A stretch of 64,000 nt of DNA, taken from the NCBI RefSeq assembly GCF_959608125.1, contig NZ_CAUHPG010000006.1, positions 1 through 64,000 of the forward strand. Reading direction: 5' to 3'. The notes under the pieces are model-generated. The model ran no database searches. It was not told the DNA's origin and saw nothing but the letters and a program-made list of their open reading frames with translations. Below, one piece after another: positions 45,597 through 52,790 of this stretch (positions are counted from its first letter, which is position 1; every line of letters starts with the position of its first letter). The stretch comes from an uncultured Slackia sp. Its GTDB lineage: Bacteria > Actinomycetota > Coriobacteriia > Coriobacteriales > Eggerthellaceae. Both the position numbers and the translations under genes were made by a program.

Positions 45597-46499
45597 CTAC
45601 GGGCGCGGTACCAGCGGGGCGAACTGCGGAAGCTTCGGCGTGCCGATGCGCAGCGAAAGCTGGACCTCGCACGGCTCGCAGCCCTGGCTGATTTCGACAT
45701 CGGAGCGAATGGACATATACATATAGGTTTCGACGGCATCCCAGCCGGTCACGGCCATGAGCAGACGCTGCATCTCTTTGGATCCGTTCATCAGGGCCTC
45801 GTCGTACTTCGGCGCACTGGCGTTGACGTACCACTTGTCCTTGGTCTCGAGCACGGGCCAATGAAGCTCGAAGCCCTTCACCAGCTGCACCTTCACCGTG
45901 ATTTCCGCGGGAATCTCGATGCCGGTGCCGCACAGCTCGCCGTCGCCCATGGCGGCGTGCACGTCGCCCATCTGCAGAAGGGCGCCGGGAACGCGCACGG
46001 GGAAATACAGGCGCGCGCCGCGGGTGATGAGCTTGTTATCCATGTTGCCGCCGTGAGCGCCTACGAAGCCGTCGATCACGTCGTCGCCGTCGGGCGCCGT
46101 GCCGATCACGCCGACCATGGGGTCGATCGGGAACTTCACACCGTTGAAATCGGCCATGCCGTCGACGATCTTGACCTTCTTGGTGCGATAGTCGGTTCCC
46201 TCGAAAAGGGGGCCGCAATGGTCGTCGGTGGCCACGGTGCCTTCGTCGGCCACGTCGATTTCGTAGATATCGACCACCAGCACGTCGCCAGGCTCGGCGC
46301 CCTCGATGTACACAGGGCCGGCGGCAGGATTCGCAAAGCCGTAGGTGTAGTCCAAGTCGGCCATGGTGGTGTTCTCGTCCGGGATGCGGTTGCTGAAGCA
46401 ATCCTTCGTAACGAATTTCAAAAGCTCGCCGGGCTTCGCCGTAACGCACGGCGCATTGTCCTTAGAAAACGCGTAGACCTGTTCCTCGATGACCTGCAT
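45597..46499 (-). CDS. acetamidase/formamidase family protein
   Basis: A 300-residue FmdA/AmdA-type amidohydrolase that releases ammonia from short amides. Conserved blocks are VYIEGAEPGDVLVVDIYEI near 63-81, the GVIGTAPDGDD block near 128, GAHGGNMDNKLITRG near 144 and GDVHAAMGDGELCGTGIE near 175-192, where His and Asp residues form the metal centre. Start ATG 46499 follows AAGGGG. It is upstream of an APC permease and divergent from a TIM-barrel-like gene. The substrate may be an amide other than acetamide. Confidence 0.86.
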   Translation of the reverse strand: MQVIEEQVYAFSKDNAPCVTAKPGELLKFVTKDCFSNRIPDENTTMADLDYTYGFANPAAGPVYIEGAEPGDVLVVDIYEIDVADEGTVATDDHCGPLFEGTDYRTKKVKIVDGMADFNGVKFPIDPMVGVIGTAPDGDDVIDGFVGAHGGNMDNKLITRGARLYFPVRVPGALLQMGDVHAAMGDGELCGTGIEIPAEITVKVQLVKGFELHWPVLETKDKWYVNASAPKYDEALMNGSKEMQRLLMAVTGWDAVETYMYMSIRSDVEISQGCEPCEVQLSLRIGTPKLPQFAPLVPRP

Positions 46500-47025
46500 A
46501 TGCCATACCCCTTTCGAACATCGCCGATAGACGCGGCCGCCATGCCCCTTGCATCGCGGCCGTATTTTCCCGATGCCACTATCACATAAGCGCCGATGAA
46601 AAAGAGCGGCGGATTCACCAGCGACCGTATTCGTCCGCGAACGCCGTCGGCCGGCCGAATACCGCCGCACGCATCCGCGTCGCTTGCAGGCGAACGGCGG
46701 CGTTTCGAGATTCCCCCTTCGATCGACCGTTCGCCCGCACCGGCGCCCGAAAACATGACAAGCGCCGTTCGCCCGTCGGGTCCGCGCGGGGCGACGACAA
46801 TTGGAAAGAGCGTCGCGAAACGCCCCGATCGCCGGCACGCCGTACAATTTCTCGACCGCTTGGCGAAACGGTTCGCCAGAACGGCGAAAACCAGGGCGCT
46901 CTTTGCAAAATCCCAGGAAAACCTCGGTGTCGGATCGGTAACGCTCGGTAATGGCACCTCTTTGGCAGGAGCCGTATATCTACAATGCATTCTGTCACGA
47001 AGCCATAAGACAGGAGGTGAGCGGC
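46500..47025. other. divergent intergenic region with 18-bp palindrome
   Basis: 526 bases between divergent acetamidase-type and TIM-barrel-like genes. The palindrome TGGCGAA-ACGG-TTCGCCA is at 46861-46878, followed by a related CGCCAGAACGGCG. No gene with a ribosome site and proper codon use was found. The palindrome is a candidate operator for one or both genes. Confidence 0.35.
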
Positions 47026-47715
47026 ATGCCCCATACCGATCCGTTCGTTATAGAAGGAACCTTGCGAAACGTGGGGATCAAAGTCCCCGAAGCCATCGAA
47101 CAGTGCAGCGGCATTTCCCTCTACGGGCACTGCGTCAAATCGCTCATCTTCTCTACCGATATCGCAATCATCCGAAACAGCAACGCCGACGCCGTGCTGG
47201 CCGTCTATCCCTTCACGTGCCAGCCCGCCATTACCCAGGCATTGCTCTCCGCCGCCGAAATGCCCGTGCTCACGGGAGTCGGCGGCGCCGTCACCACGGG
47301 CCAGCGGGCCATAGACCTTGCCGTCCATTCGGATATGCAGGGCGTGGCGGGCGTCGTCGTAAACGCCTCGACCGACCCCAACACCATCGCTCGCATGGCC
47401 GAACGCATCGACGTGCCCATCGTCGTCACCGTAACCAAGCTCGACGGCATGGCGTTCGACCAAATCGCCGCAGGCGCACGCATCGTTAACGTTGCAGCCG
47501 CCAAAGAAACCCCGCACGTGGTGGCCGACATCCGCCGAGCTTTCCCCGCCATGCCCATCATGGCAAGCGGCGGATCGAGCGACGAATCCATCCTGAGCAC
47601 CATCGACGCCGGCGCCAACGCCATCTCGTGGACTCCCCCCACCCTGCAAGAACTCGAGCGCCGCATCATGGACCGCCATCGTCAGAAGAACGACCTCACG
47701 TTCGTGGCGGCATAA
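47026..47715 (+). CDS. TIM-barrel-like protein of unknown function
   Basis: A 229-residue cytoplasmic protein. Alternating beta/alpha units such as VVVNASTDPNTIARMAERI, VPIVVTVTKLDG, GARIVNVAAAKETPHVV and PIMASGGSSDESILSTIDAGANAISW resemble a phosphate-binding TIM barrel in which the ASGG loop holds phosphate. Databases often label relatives simply hydrolase; no activity is known to me. ATG 47026 has CAGGAGGTGA, among the best ribosome sites in the window; an in-frame ATG at 46951 is less likely. It is divergent from the acetamidase-type gene. Confidence 0.65.
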   Translation: MPHTDPFVIEGTLRNVGIKVPEAIEQCSGISLYGHCVKSLIFSTDIAIIRNSNADAVLAVYPFTCQPAITQALLSAAEMPVLTGVGGAVTTGQRAIDLAVHSDMQGVAGVVVNASTDPNTIARMAERIDVPIVVTVTKLDGMAFDQIAAGARIVNVAAAKETPHVVADIRRAFPAMPIMASGGSSDESILSTIDAGANAISWTPPTLQELERRIMDRHRQKNDLTFVAA

Positions 47716-47778
47716 ACTTCGACGCGCCTTCGCGAAAACGAAATCCACTGAAGCGCCGCGTGCGCATAAGCGAGAAAC

Positions 47779-47817
47779 GGCCCCTGAGCTGTCCTGCGAC
47801 ACAGCAGCTCAGGGGCC
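47779..47817 (+). terminator. hairpin after the TIM-barrel-like gene
   Basis: GGCCCCTGAGCTG (47779-47791) and CAGCTCAGGGGCC (47805-47817) form a 13-bp perfect stem, then TTCCGC. The U tract is short. Confidence 0.6.
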
Positions 47818-47854
47818 TTCCGCATTCTCGGCGTCTTCGCTTCGCATCGAATGA

Positions 47855-47908
47855 TCGCAAAAAGAAAAGCAGCCTGCGACACCACACCGCAGGCTGCTTT
47901 TCTGTATT
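47855..47908 (-). terminator. bidirectional terminator, aminotransferase gene
   Basis: AGAAAAGCAGCCTGCG (47863-47878) and CGCAGGCTGCTTTTCT (47888-47903) form a 16-bp perfect stem. On the minus strand TTTTTGCG follows, ending the aminotransferase transcript; the plus-strand side is also U-rich. Confidence 0.85.
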
Positions 47909-48043
47909 TGATCGGCTGGAATAATAGGGGCGTTCCAGCCCTCCACGAAAGGGGCTCCGGTAAGAGAGTTTGCTTTCGAATGGATGCGTCGATAAGCCGC
48001 GTTTCTGCGGCTGGCCGCGCCTGCGCGAAGCAGGCCGCCAAGA

Positions 48044-49162
48044 TTAGTCGAACTGACGCAACGCGGCGCTCAGGCGCTTGAGGCCCTCACGAAGCGTCGC
48101 CTCGGGCGCGCAGTATCCCAGACGCGCACCGCGCGGCAGCTCGAAACGGCTGCCGGGAACAAGCAGGACGCCCTGCTCGGCAAGCAGGCGCTTGCAGAAT
48201 TCCTCGTCGTCGATCGGAATGTCGAGCTTGATATAGGACGTGGACACGGCCTTCGGCGGCACCCACGAGACACGAGGCTCGTTGTCGACCCATTCCTGGG
48301 CAATGGCGAGGTTGTTGAACACGATCTTGCGATTACGGTCGAGCACCTTGTCGCGATTGCGCAACACGTGCACGGCAAGCGCGTCGTTGAACACGCCGTC
48401 GCAGATCATCGTGTAATCGCGATACACGCGGAAGCGGTCGGCCACTTCCTTGTTCGAAACCGTCCAACCGATACGCACGCCGGGAACCGAATAGGTCTTC
48501 GACAGGCTGTTGGACACCACGGCCTTGTCGTACAGGTCGGCCATGGAAACGAACGACTCGGTGTCTTGCAGCGGCAGATACACTTCGTCGGACAGGACGT
48601 AGGCGCCCACCGACGCGGCGATTTCCGCGATCTGCTCGAGCGTTTCCGCGGGCAGCACCGTGCCCAGCGGATTGCTGGCGTTGTTGATGCAGATCAGCTT
48701 GGTATCGGGACGAACGAGCTTCTTCAGATCCTCGATGTCGGGGTTCCAGCCGTTCTCCTCGCGGATCCGCCAGTACTCGACCTCGGCGCCGAGCGTACGG
48801 GGAATCTCGTACAGCGGCTGATAGGTCGGGTATTCGGCGATCACGTGGTCGCCGGGCTCCACCAGGGCCATCAGAGCGAGCAGGTTGGCGCCCGTCGCGC
48901 CGTTGGTCTGAAGGATGTTGTCGGGGTCGACGCTGCGGTAGAGCTTGGCCACTTCGGCCTTGAAGTCGGGCGAACCCTCGATCCAGCCGTAGTTCATCTT
49001 CTCGCGACCCAGGCGCTCGTAAAACGTCGCGCCTGCTTCGCCGTCCAGGGCGAGGATCTCGTCCATGGTCATCGAAGAGATCGTGGACTGCGCGATATCG
49101 TAGACCGCGCTTTTCTCCCACACGTTCAACCAGTCTTCGACGCCGATCGTTTTGATGTGCAT
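48044..49162 (-). CDS. class I/II aminotransferase
   Basis: A 372-residue fold-type I PLP enzyme. TNGATGANLLALMALVEPGDHVI near 85-107, NNASNPLGTVLP near 158-169, LSDEVYLPL near 192 and the PLP lysine in SNSLSKTYSVPGVRIGW near 220-236 are all in place. The ASNPLG variant of the usual NNPTG motif is seen in a subset of these enzymes in anaerobes. It is followed downstream by a strong terminator, while the APC permease gene lies directly upstream on the same strand with its own terminator. Substrate unknown. Start ATG 49162 has GGGGGAGG. Confidence 0.85.
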   Translation of the reverse strand: MHIKTIGVEDWLNVWEKSAVYDIAQSTISSMTMDEILALDGEAGATFYERLGREKMNYGWIEGSPDFKAEVAKLYRSVDPDNILQTNGATGANLLALMALVEPGDHVIAEYPTYQPLYEIPRTLGAEVEYWRIREENGWNPDIEDLKKLVRPDTKLICINNASNPLGTVLPAETLEQIAEIAASVGAYVLSDEVYLPLQDTESFVSMADLYDKAVVSNSLSKTYSVPGVRIGWTVSNKEVADRFRVYRDYTMICDGVFNDALAVHVLRNRDKVLDRNRKIVFNNLAIAQEWVDNEPRVSWVPPKAVSTSYIKLDIPIDDEEFCKRLLAEQGVLLVPGSRFELPRGARLGYCAPEATLREGLKRLSAALRQFD

Positions 49163-49282
49163 CGTACACCTCCCCCGTACGGATCCGCCGCCAGGCGGTT
49201 CCGATCGATTGGGCGGAAGGGACCGAAGGCGACACAGGAGTCAGCCATGAAGCCTCGTCCGCAGCCCCTTCCGCACGCATTG

Positions 49283-49334
49283 AGAAAGCCGAAGCGAACC
49301 GACCGGCTTATGCAGGAGCGCCGATCGGTTCGCT
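49283..49334 (-). terminator. terminator of the second APC permease gene
   Basis: AGCGAACCGACCGGC (49293-49307) and GCCGATCGGTTCGCT (49320-49334) pair over 15 bp with one wobble; the minus strand continues TCGGCTTTCTC. Confidence 0.7.
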
Positions 49335-49342
49335 CAAGCAGC

Positions 49343-50779
49343 TTAGAAGCTGATGACGCCCATGGCGAGCAGCACCAGAGCAAGGATGCCCAGGGCGACG
49401 ATGACGCCCATGACGATCTTCTCGCCCTTGGTCAGCTCCAGGCCCTGGTCCTTGCGGGCCTTGGCGTACACGAAGAAGCCGGGGATGTAGCCGACGCAGG
49501 TCAGCAGCAGGAAGGACCAGCCGTTGAACAGAACGGCGATGACCTGGAAGGCGACGGCGACGGCGCCGATGGCCAGCTGGCCCCACTCGCGACGGCCGGC
49601 GGAGAACTTCACCTGGTAGGCCGCGGCGAGAGCCCACGTGACGACGATAGCGACGGTGCACATGGAGAACGCGAAGTTGTAAGCGTCCTGAGTCAGCAGC
49701 AGGGTGAGCATGAACACCTGGGTGCAGCCGCCGACGATCAGAAGGCTGAACTGCGGGGAGTTCTTGTCGTTCAGCTTGCCCCAAGAAGCGGGGAGCAGCT
49801 TGTGCTCGGCCATCTCGGACGTGGTCTCGGCAGGCAGAATGGTGAAGGACAGCCAAGCACCGAGGACGGAGATGATGATCGCGATCGAGATGAACGCGCC
49901 GCCCCAGCCGGGAGCCATGTCGTCGAAGACGTAGAGCATGGCGGGGTAATCGAGCGCGGCGATCTCGGTGTAGGGCATGTAGCCGTACGGAAGAACGGAA
50001 GCGCCGATGTAGATCAGAAGCAGGCAGACCAGACCGATGACGGTGGCCTTACCCACGTCGGACTTCTTCTCGGCGCGGGAAGACACGACCGTCGCGCCCT
50101 CGATGCCGATGAAGACCCACATCATGATGATCATACAATTCATGACCTGAGAAGCGATGCTGCCAAGACCGACGGCTTCGGTGCCCATCTCGCCCATGGC
50201 CACGGCGTTGTTGTACAGCGTGCCCCAGAAATCGGCGGTGAAGACGCCGGCGTTGAACAGGAAGACGGAGAACACGATGAAGATGCCGATGGCGGCGACC
50301 TTGCACACCATGACGATGGCGTTCAGGAAGGAAGCGCTCTCGACGCCGCGGATGACGAGCAGCGTCAGCAGCCACATGACCACGGAAGCGATGATGATGC
50401 AGGGCACGGTGTTGCCCGGCAGGAACGCGGGGAAGAAATAGCCCAGCGTGGACATCATCATCGTAGCGAAGGCGACGTTGCCCAGCCAAGCGGACAGCCA
50501 GTAGCCCCAGCCGGACAGGAAGCCGGCCAGCGGGCCGAAGCCCTCCTCGGCGTAGGTGAACACGCCGTGCAGGTCGGGGCGCTTGGCCACCAGGTTGTTC
50601 AGCGAGTAGGCCAGCATCAGGAAGCCGATGCCGACGACGAGCCATGCGATCAGGGCGGCGCCGGGAGATGCCACCTGGGCGATCTGACCGGTGATGGCGA
50701 AGACGCCGGAGCCGATGCACGACGAAATCACCATGCCGATCAGGCCGAACAGCCCGATACCTTTCTTCTTCTCCTCCAT
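49343..50779 (-). CDS. APC family basic amino acid/polyamine antiporter-like permease
   Basis: A 478-residue, twelve- or thirteen-segment transporter of the basic amino acid/polyamine antiporter branch (ArcD/ArgO/LysP-like by appearance). GLIGMVISSCIGSGVFAITGQ at the N-terminus is the helix 1 binding-loop motif, and MWVFIGIEGATVVSSRAEKKSDVGKAT near 218-244 the helix 6 region. The specific substrate cannot be fixed; arginine, ornithine or lysine are plausible. ATG 50779 has AAAGGAGG. The 5' leader carries a short reading frame overlapping a strong terminator (see entries at 50820-50923). A membrane LuxR regulator is divergent at 51254. Confidence 0.85.
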   Translation of the reverse strand: MEEKKKGIGLFGLIGMVISSCIGSGVFAITGQIAQVASPGAALIAWLVVGIGFLMLAYSLNNLVAKRPDLHGVFTYAEEGFGPLAGFLSGWGYWLSAWLGNVAFATMMMSTLGYFFPAFLPGNTVPCIIIASVVMWLLTLLVIRGVESASFLNAIVMVCKVAAIGIFIVFSVFLFNAGVFTADFWGTLYNNAVAMGEMGTEAVGLGSIASQVMNCMIIMMWVFIGIEGATVVSSRAEKKSDVGKATVIGLVCLLLIYIGASVLPYGYMPYTEIAALDYPAMLYVFDDMAPGWGGAFISIAIIISVLGAWLSFTILPAETTSEMAEHKLLPASWGKLNDKNSPQFSLLIVGGCTQVFMLTLLLTQDAYNFAFSMCTVAIVVTWALAAAYQVKFSAGRREWGQLAIGAVAVAFQVIAVLFNGWSFLLLTCVGYIPGFFVYAKARKDQGLELTKGEKIVMGVIVALGILALVLLAMGVISF

Positions 50780-50819
50780 ACGGATTTTCCTCCTTTGTCG
50801 ATGGAGGCCGCTCTGACGA

Positions 50820-50857
50820 AAAATAACCGGCCGCGCCTAATGGAGCGGCGCGGCCGG
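50820..50857 (-). terminator. leader terminator upstream of the permease
   Basis: On the minus strand CCGGCCGCGCC (complement 50847-50857) and GGCGCGGCCGG (complement 50827-50837) form an 11-bp perfect GC stem with a 9-base loop, followed by TTATTTTTC. It lies 48 bases before the permease start. The nearest same-strand gene upstream is absent because the neighbour is divergent, so this is a leader terminator. Confidence 0.8.
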
Positions 50858-50923
50858 AATCGCAAAGACCTGCCAGGCGAAACCGGTTCGAGTTCTTTTC
50901 GCAAGGCGAGTCATGCGAGCCAT
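50837..50923 (-). CDS. putative 28-codon leader peptide of the permease
   Basis: ATG 50923 to TAG 50837, preceded by AGAGAGGA about ten bases upstream. It encodes 28 residues: four Arg and one Lys in the first 12 codons (CGC, CGC, AAA, AGA, CGA), Trp17, then IPAAPLH at the end. The final codons form the 5' arm and loop of the terminator hairpin, and the stop codon opens the 3' arm. A ribosome reaching or stalled at the end would melt the hairpin, as with TnaC or SpeFL, two known arrest peptides of catabolic or antiporter operons. Peptide sequence is not similar to those by eye. Existence and role are inferred. Confidence 0.45.
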   Translation of the reverse strand: MARMTRLAKRTRTGFAWQVFAIPAAPLH

Positions 50924-51081
50924 GGCGGCGCGTCCTCTCTCGCGGGCGCAGGCCCGCACGCACCGCCATACCTCGTCCGAGGCGGCGAATGACTTTGCGA
51001 GAGAATTGTCACCGCGCGCGCGGTCGGTGAAAAGGTATAAAGCGCGTATAGAACCGGGTAGAAATATGGTGTAGATGCACG

Positions 51082-51110
51082 CCTAAACCACCTAAACCAG
51101 CATTAAACCC
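51082..51110. repeat. tandem 9-bp repeats in the permease-LuxR intergenic region
   Basis: CCTAAACCA occurs twice head to tail (51082-51090 and 51091-51099), followed by a diverged third unit (ATTAAACCC, 51102-51110). It lies between the divergent permease leader and the LuxR gene, so it is a candidate binding site of that regulator. Confidence 0.5.
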
Positions 51111-51253
51111 CTGGTGAATAGCACGCGAAAAAGACAGCGGCGGCGTAAAGAACATGTGCGGATATGCTATAGACGACGTTAATCGAAGCAATCGCGAGCG
51201 CATAAGGTACTATACGGAAAAACGAATCGTCCGCATGGATAGCGAAGGTGCCC

Positions 51254-52219
51254 ATGGAGCTCGCCCAATTCTATTCAGTTCTTATCGTTCAGCTCGTGTC
51301 CGTGCTGGCGGGAGCGGCGTGTCTTTCGGTCTATTTGGTATCGAGGCGCCGGACGTTTCTCTACGCCTTCTGGGCGTTTTTGTTCTACTTCTTCGACGTC
51401 ACGCTGGTGTTCCAAGACAGCTTCGTCTCGCTTGCCATGAACCTGAACCTTGCGGAAGAGCGCGTCTATCTTGTACTGCGATCGTTCGCATCCATCGTTT
51501 CGGGGTGCGGCATCTTCGTGTCGCTCTGGTTTTTGGCGTGCGATTTCGTCGGAGAGAAGCGCAAAGCGCTGCTATTCGCGCCCGGCGTGCTGTTCGTAGC
51601 GGGCAGCCTGGCAACCCTGCTCCTAGAGCAAGGCGACCCCACGGCCCGTTTCGCGTTCTACGCCATGCGCGCGGCCCTGTTCGTATGGACGCTCGTCTTT
51701 CTGGGGGCGCGCTATTTTTCCACCCACGACGAAACCGAGCGCACCCGCATGAAACGCTACCGCCTTTTTTATGCGGTGCTTTGGGCATTCGGCATCGGAT
51801 TCATCCTCGAAGACGTCTACGGCTTTTTGCTGGCGCCGCAAAGCGAGGCGTTCCTGCTGTTCTCGGCCGAGCGCAATTACATGGAAGAGGCCCTGATGCT
51901 GGTATGCGCCGCCGTGGCGTGCGCCAGCGCATATCGCGCGCTTTCGCTGCGCTACGAGCACCCGCCCGTACGCAACAATGACGAACGCGTCGAGTCCATG
52001 ATCGACGGCAACCTGGAAATCTACGGCAAGAAACACAAGCTGTCCAAGCGAGAGCAGGAAGTACTGCGCCTGGTTTTGACCGGCCTGGACAACCAGAACA
52101 TCGCGTCCACCATGGGCGTGGCGCCGAGCACCGCGAAGGTGCACGTGCACAACATCCTGCGCAAAACCGGCCATGCCAACAGGCAGGACCTGATCCAGGA
52201 TTTCTGGAGCACGTGGTAA
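51254..52219 (+). CDS. LuxR-type regulator with seven-segment membrane domain
   Basis: A 321-residue protein. About residues 1-220 contain around seven hydrophobic segments. A linker and a C-terminal LuxR DNA-binding domain follow at about 255-315 (LSKREQEVLRLVLTG, STAKVHVHNILRKTG). The membrane part differs in length from that of the regulator at 41547, so they are not recent duplicates. ATG 51254 follows GAAGG; GTG 51248 is an alternative. It is divergent from the permease and overlaps or closely precedes a DUF5655 gene. Confidence 0.83.
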   Translation: MELAQFYSVLIVQLVSVLAGAACLSVYLVSRRRTFLYAFWAFLFYFFDVTLVFQDSFVSLAMNLNLAEERVYLVLRSFASIVSGCGIFVSLWFLACDFVGEKRKALLFAPGVLFVAGSLATLLLEQGDPTARFAFYAMRAALFVWTLVFLGARYFSTHDETERTRMKRYRLFYAVLWAFGIGFILEDVYGFLLAPQSEAFLLFSAERNYMEEALMLVCAAVACASAYRALSLRYEHPPVRNNDERVESMIDGNLEIYGKKHKLSKREQEVLRLVLTGLDNQNIASTMGVAPSTAKVHVHNILRKTGHANRQDLIQDFWSTW

Positions 52220-52239
52220 GAAAGCGGAAAGAAGAGGCC

Positions 52240-52620
52240 ATGACGGATGAACGAACGGCGGCGTTTTTCGCTGGACATGAGACAGCCCTGCCTCTTTACG
52301 AAACATTCGAGGAGCGGCTTTTCGAGGCCTTCCCCGATGCGCACAGGAAGGTGCAGAAAACCCAGATAACCTTCAGCAACAAGCACGTGTTCGCATGCGT
52401 ATCGTTTCTGCGCGTGCGCAAGAAGGCGGACCTCCCCAGCCCCTACATCGTCATAACGCTAGGTCTTTCGTACCCCCTGGAATCCAAACGGGTCGCCGCC
52501 AAGACGGAACCATATCCAGACAGATGGACCACGCATATCGTAGTCGGCGATGAGAAAGACATCGATGACGAGCTGCTGTCGTGGACACGCGAGGCCTACG
52601 CATTCGCCACCTCGAAATAA
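52240..52620 (+). CDS. DUF5655 domain protein
   Basis: A 126-residue small cytoplasmic protein matching DUF5655. The motif block ITLGLSYPLESKRV near 76-89, TEPYPDRWTTHIVV near 93-106 and the C-terminal DDELLSWTREAYAFA are typical. Family function is unknown. ATG 52240 follows AAGAAGAGG, 20 bases after the LuxR stop codon, so it is co-transcribed. It might act with the regulator, but there is no direct evidence. Confidence 0.75.
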   Translation: MTDERTAAFFAGHETALPLYETFEERLFEAFPDAHRKVQKTQITFSNKHVFACVSFLRVRKKADLPSPYIVITLGLSYPLESKRVAAKTEPYPDRWTTHIVVGDEKDIDDELLSWTREAYAFATSK

Positions 52621-52657
52621 CGGCGCCTACCTCACGCCGACGCCCTCCTTATACAAG

Positions 52658-52696
52658 AAATCGCCAGCCGCGAAGCAATGCGGCTGGCGATTTTCA
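52658..52696 (+). terminator. terminator of the LuxR-DUF5655 operon
   Basis: AAATCGCCAGCCGC (52658-52671) and GCGGCTGGCGATTT (52680-52693) form a 14-bp stem followed by TC. Confidence 0.8.
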
Positions 52697-52790
52697 TTCA
52701 TCTGGAAAGCATCCGATGGACGTCCGATTTTTAGCGAGGGCGAGCCGAACCCGCCCTCGCTTATTAAACTACTGCCCCGCCTGGCAATCC

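Noticed and set aside
48368..50992. 874-codon plus-strand open frame opposite the aminotransferase and second permease
   Set aside because: It covers two well-supported genes and gives a Gly/His/Asp-rich sequence with no ribosome site or domain.
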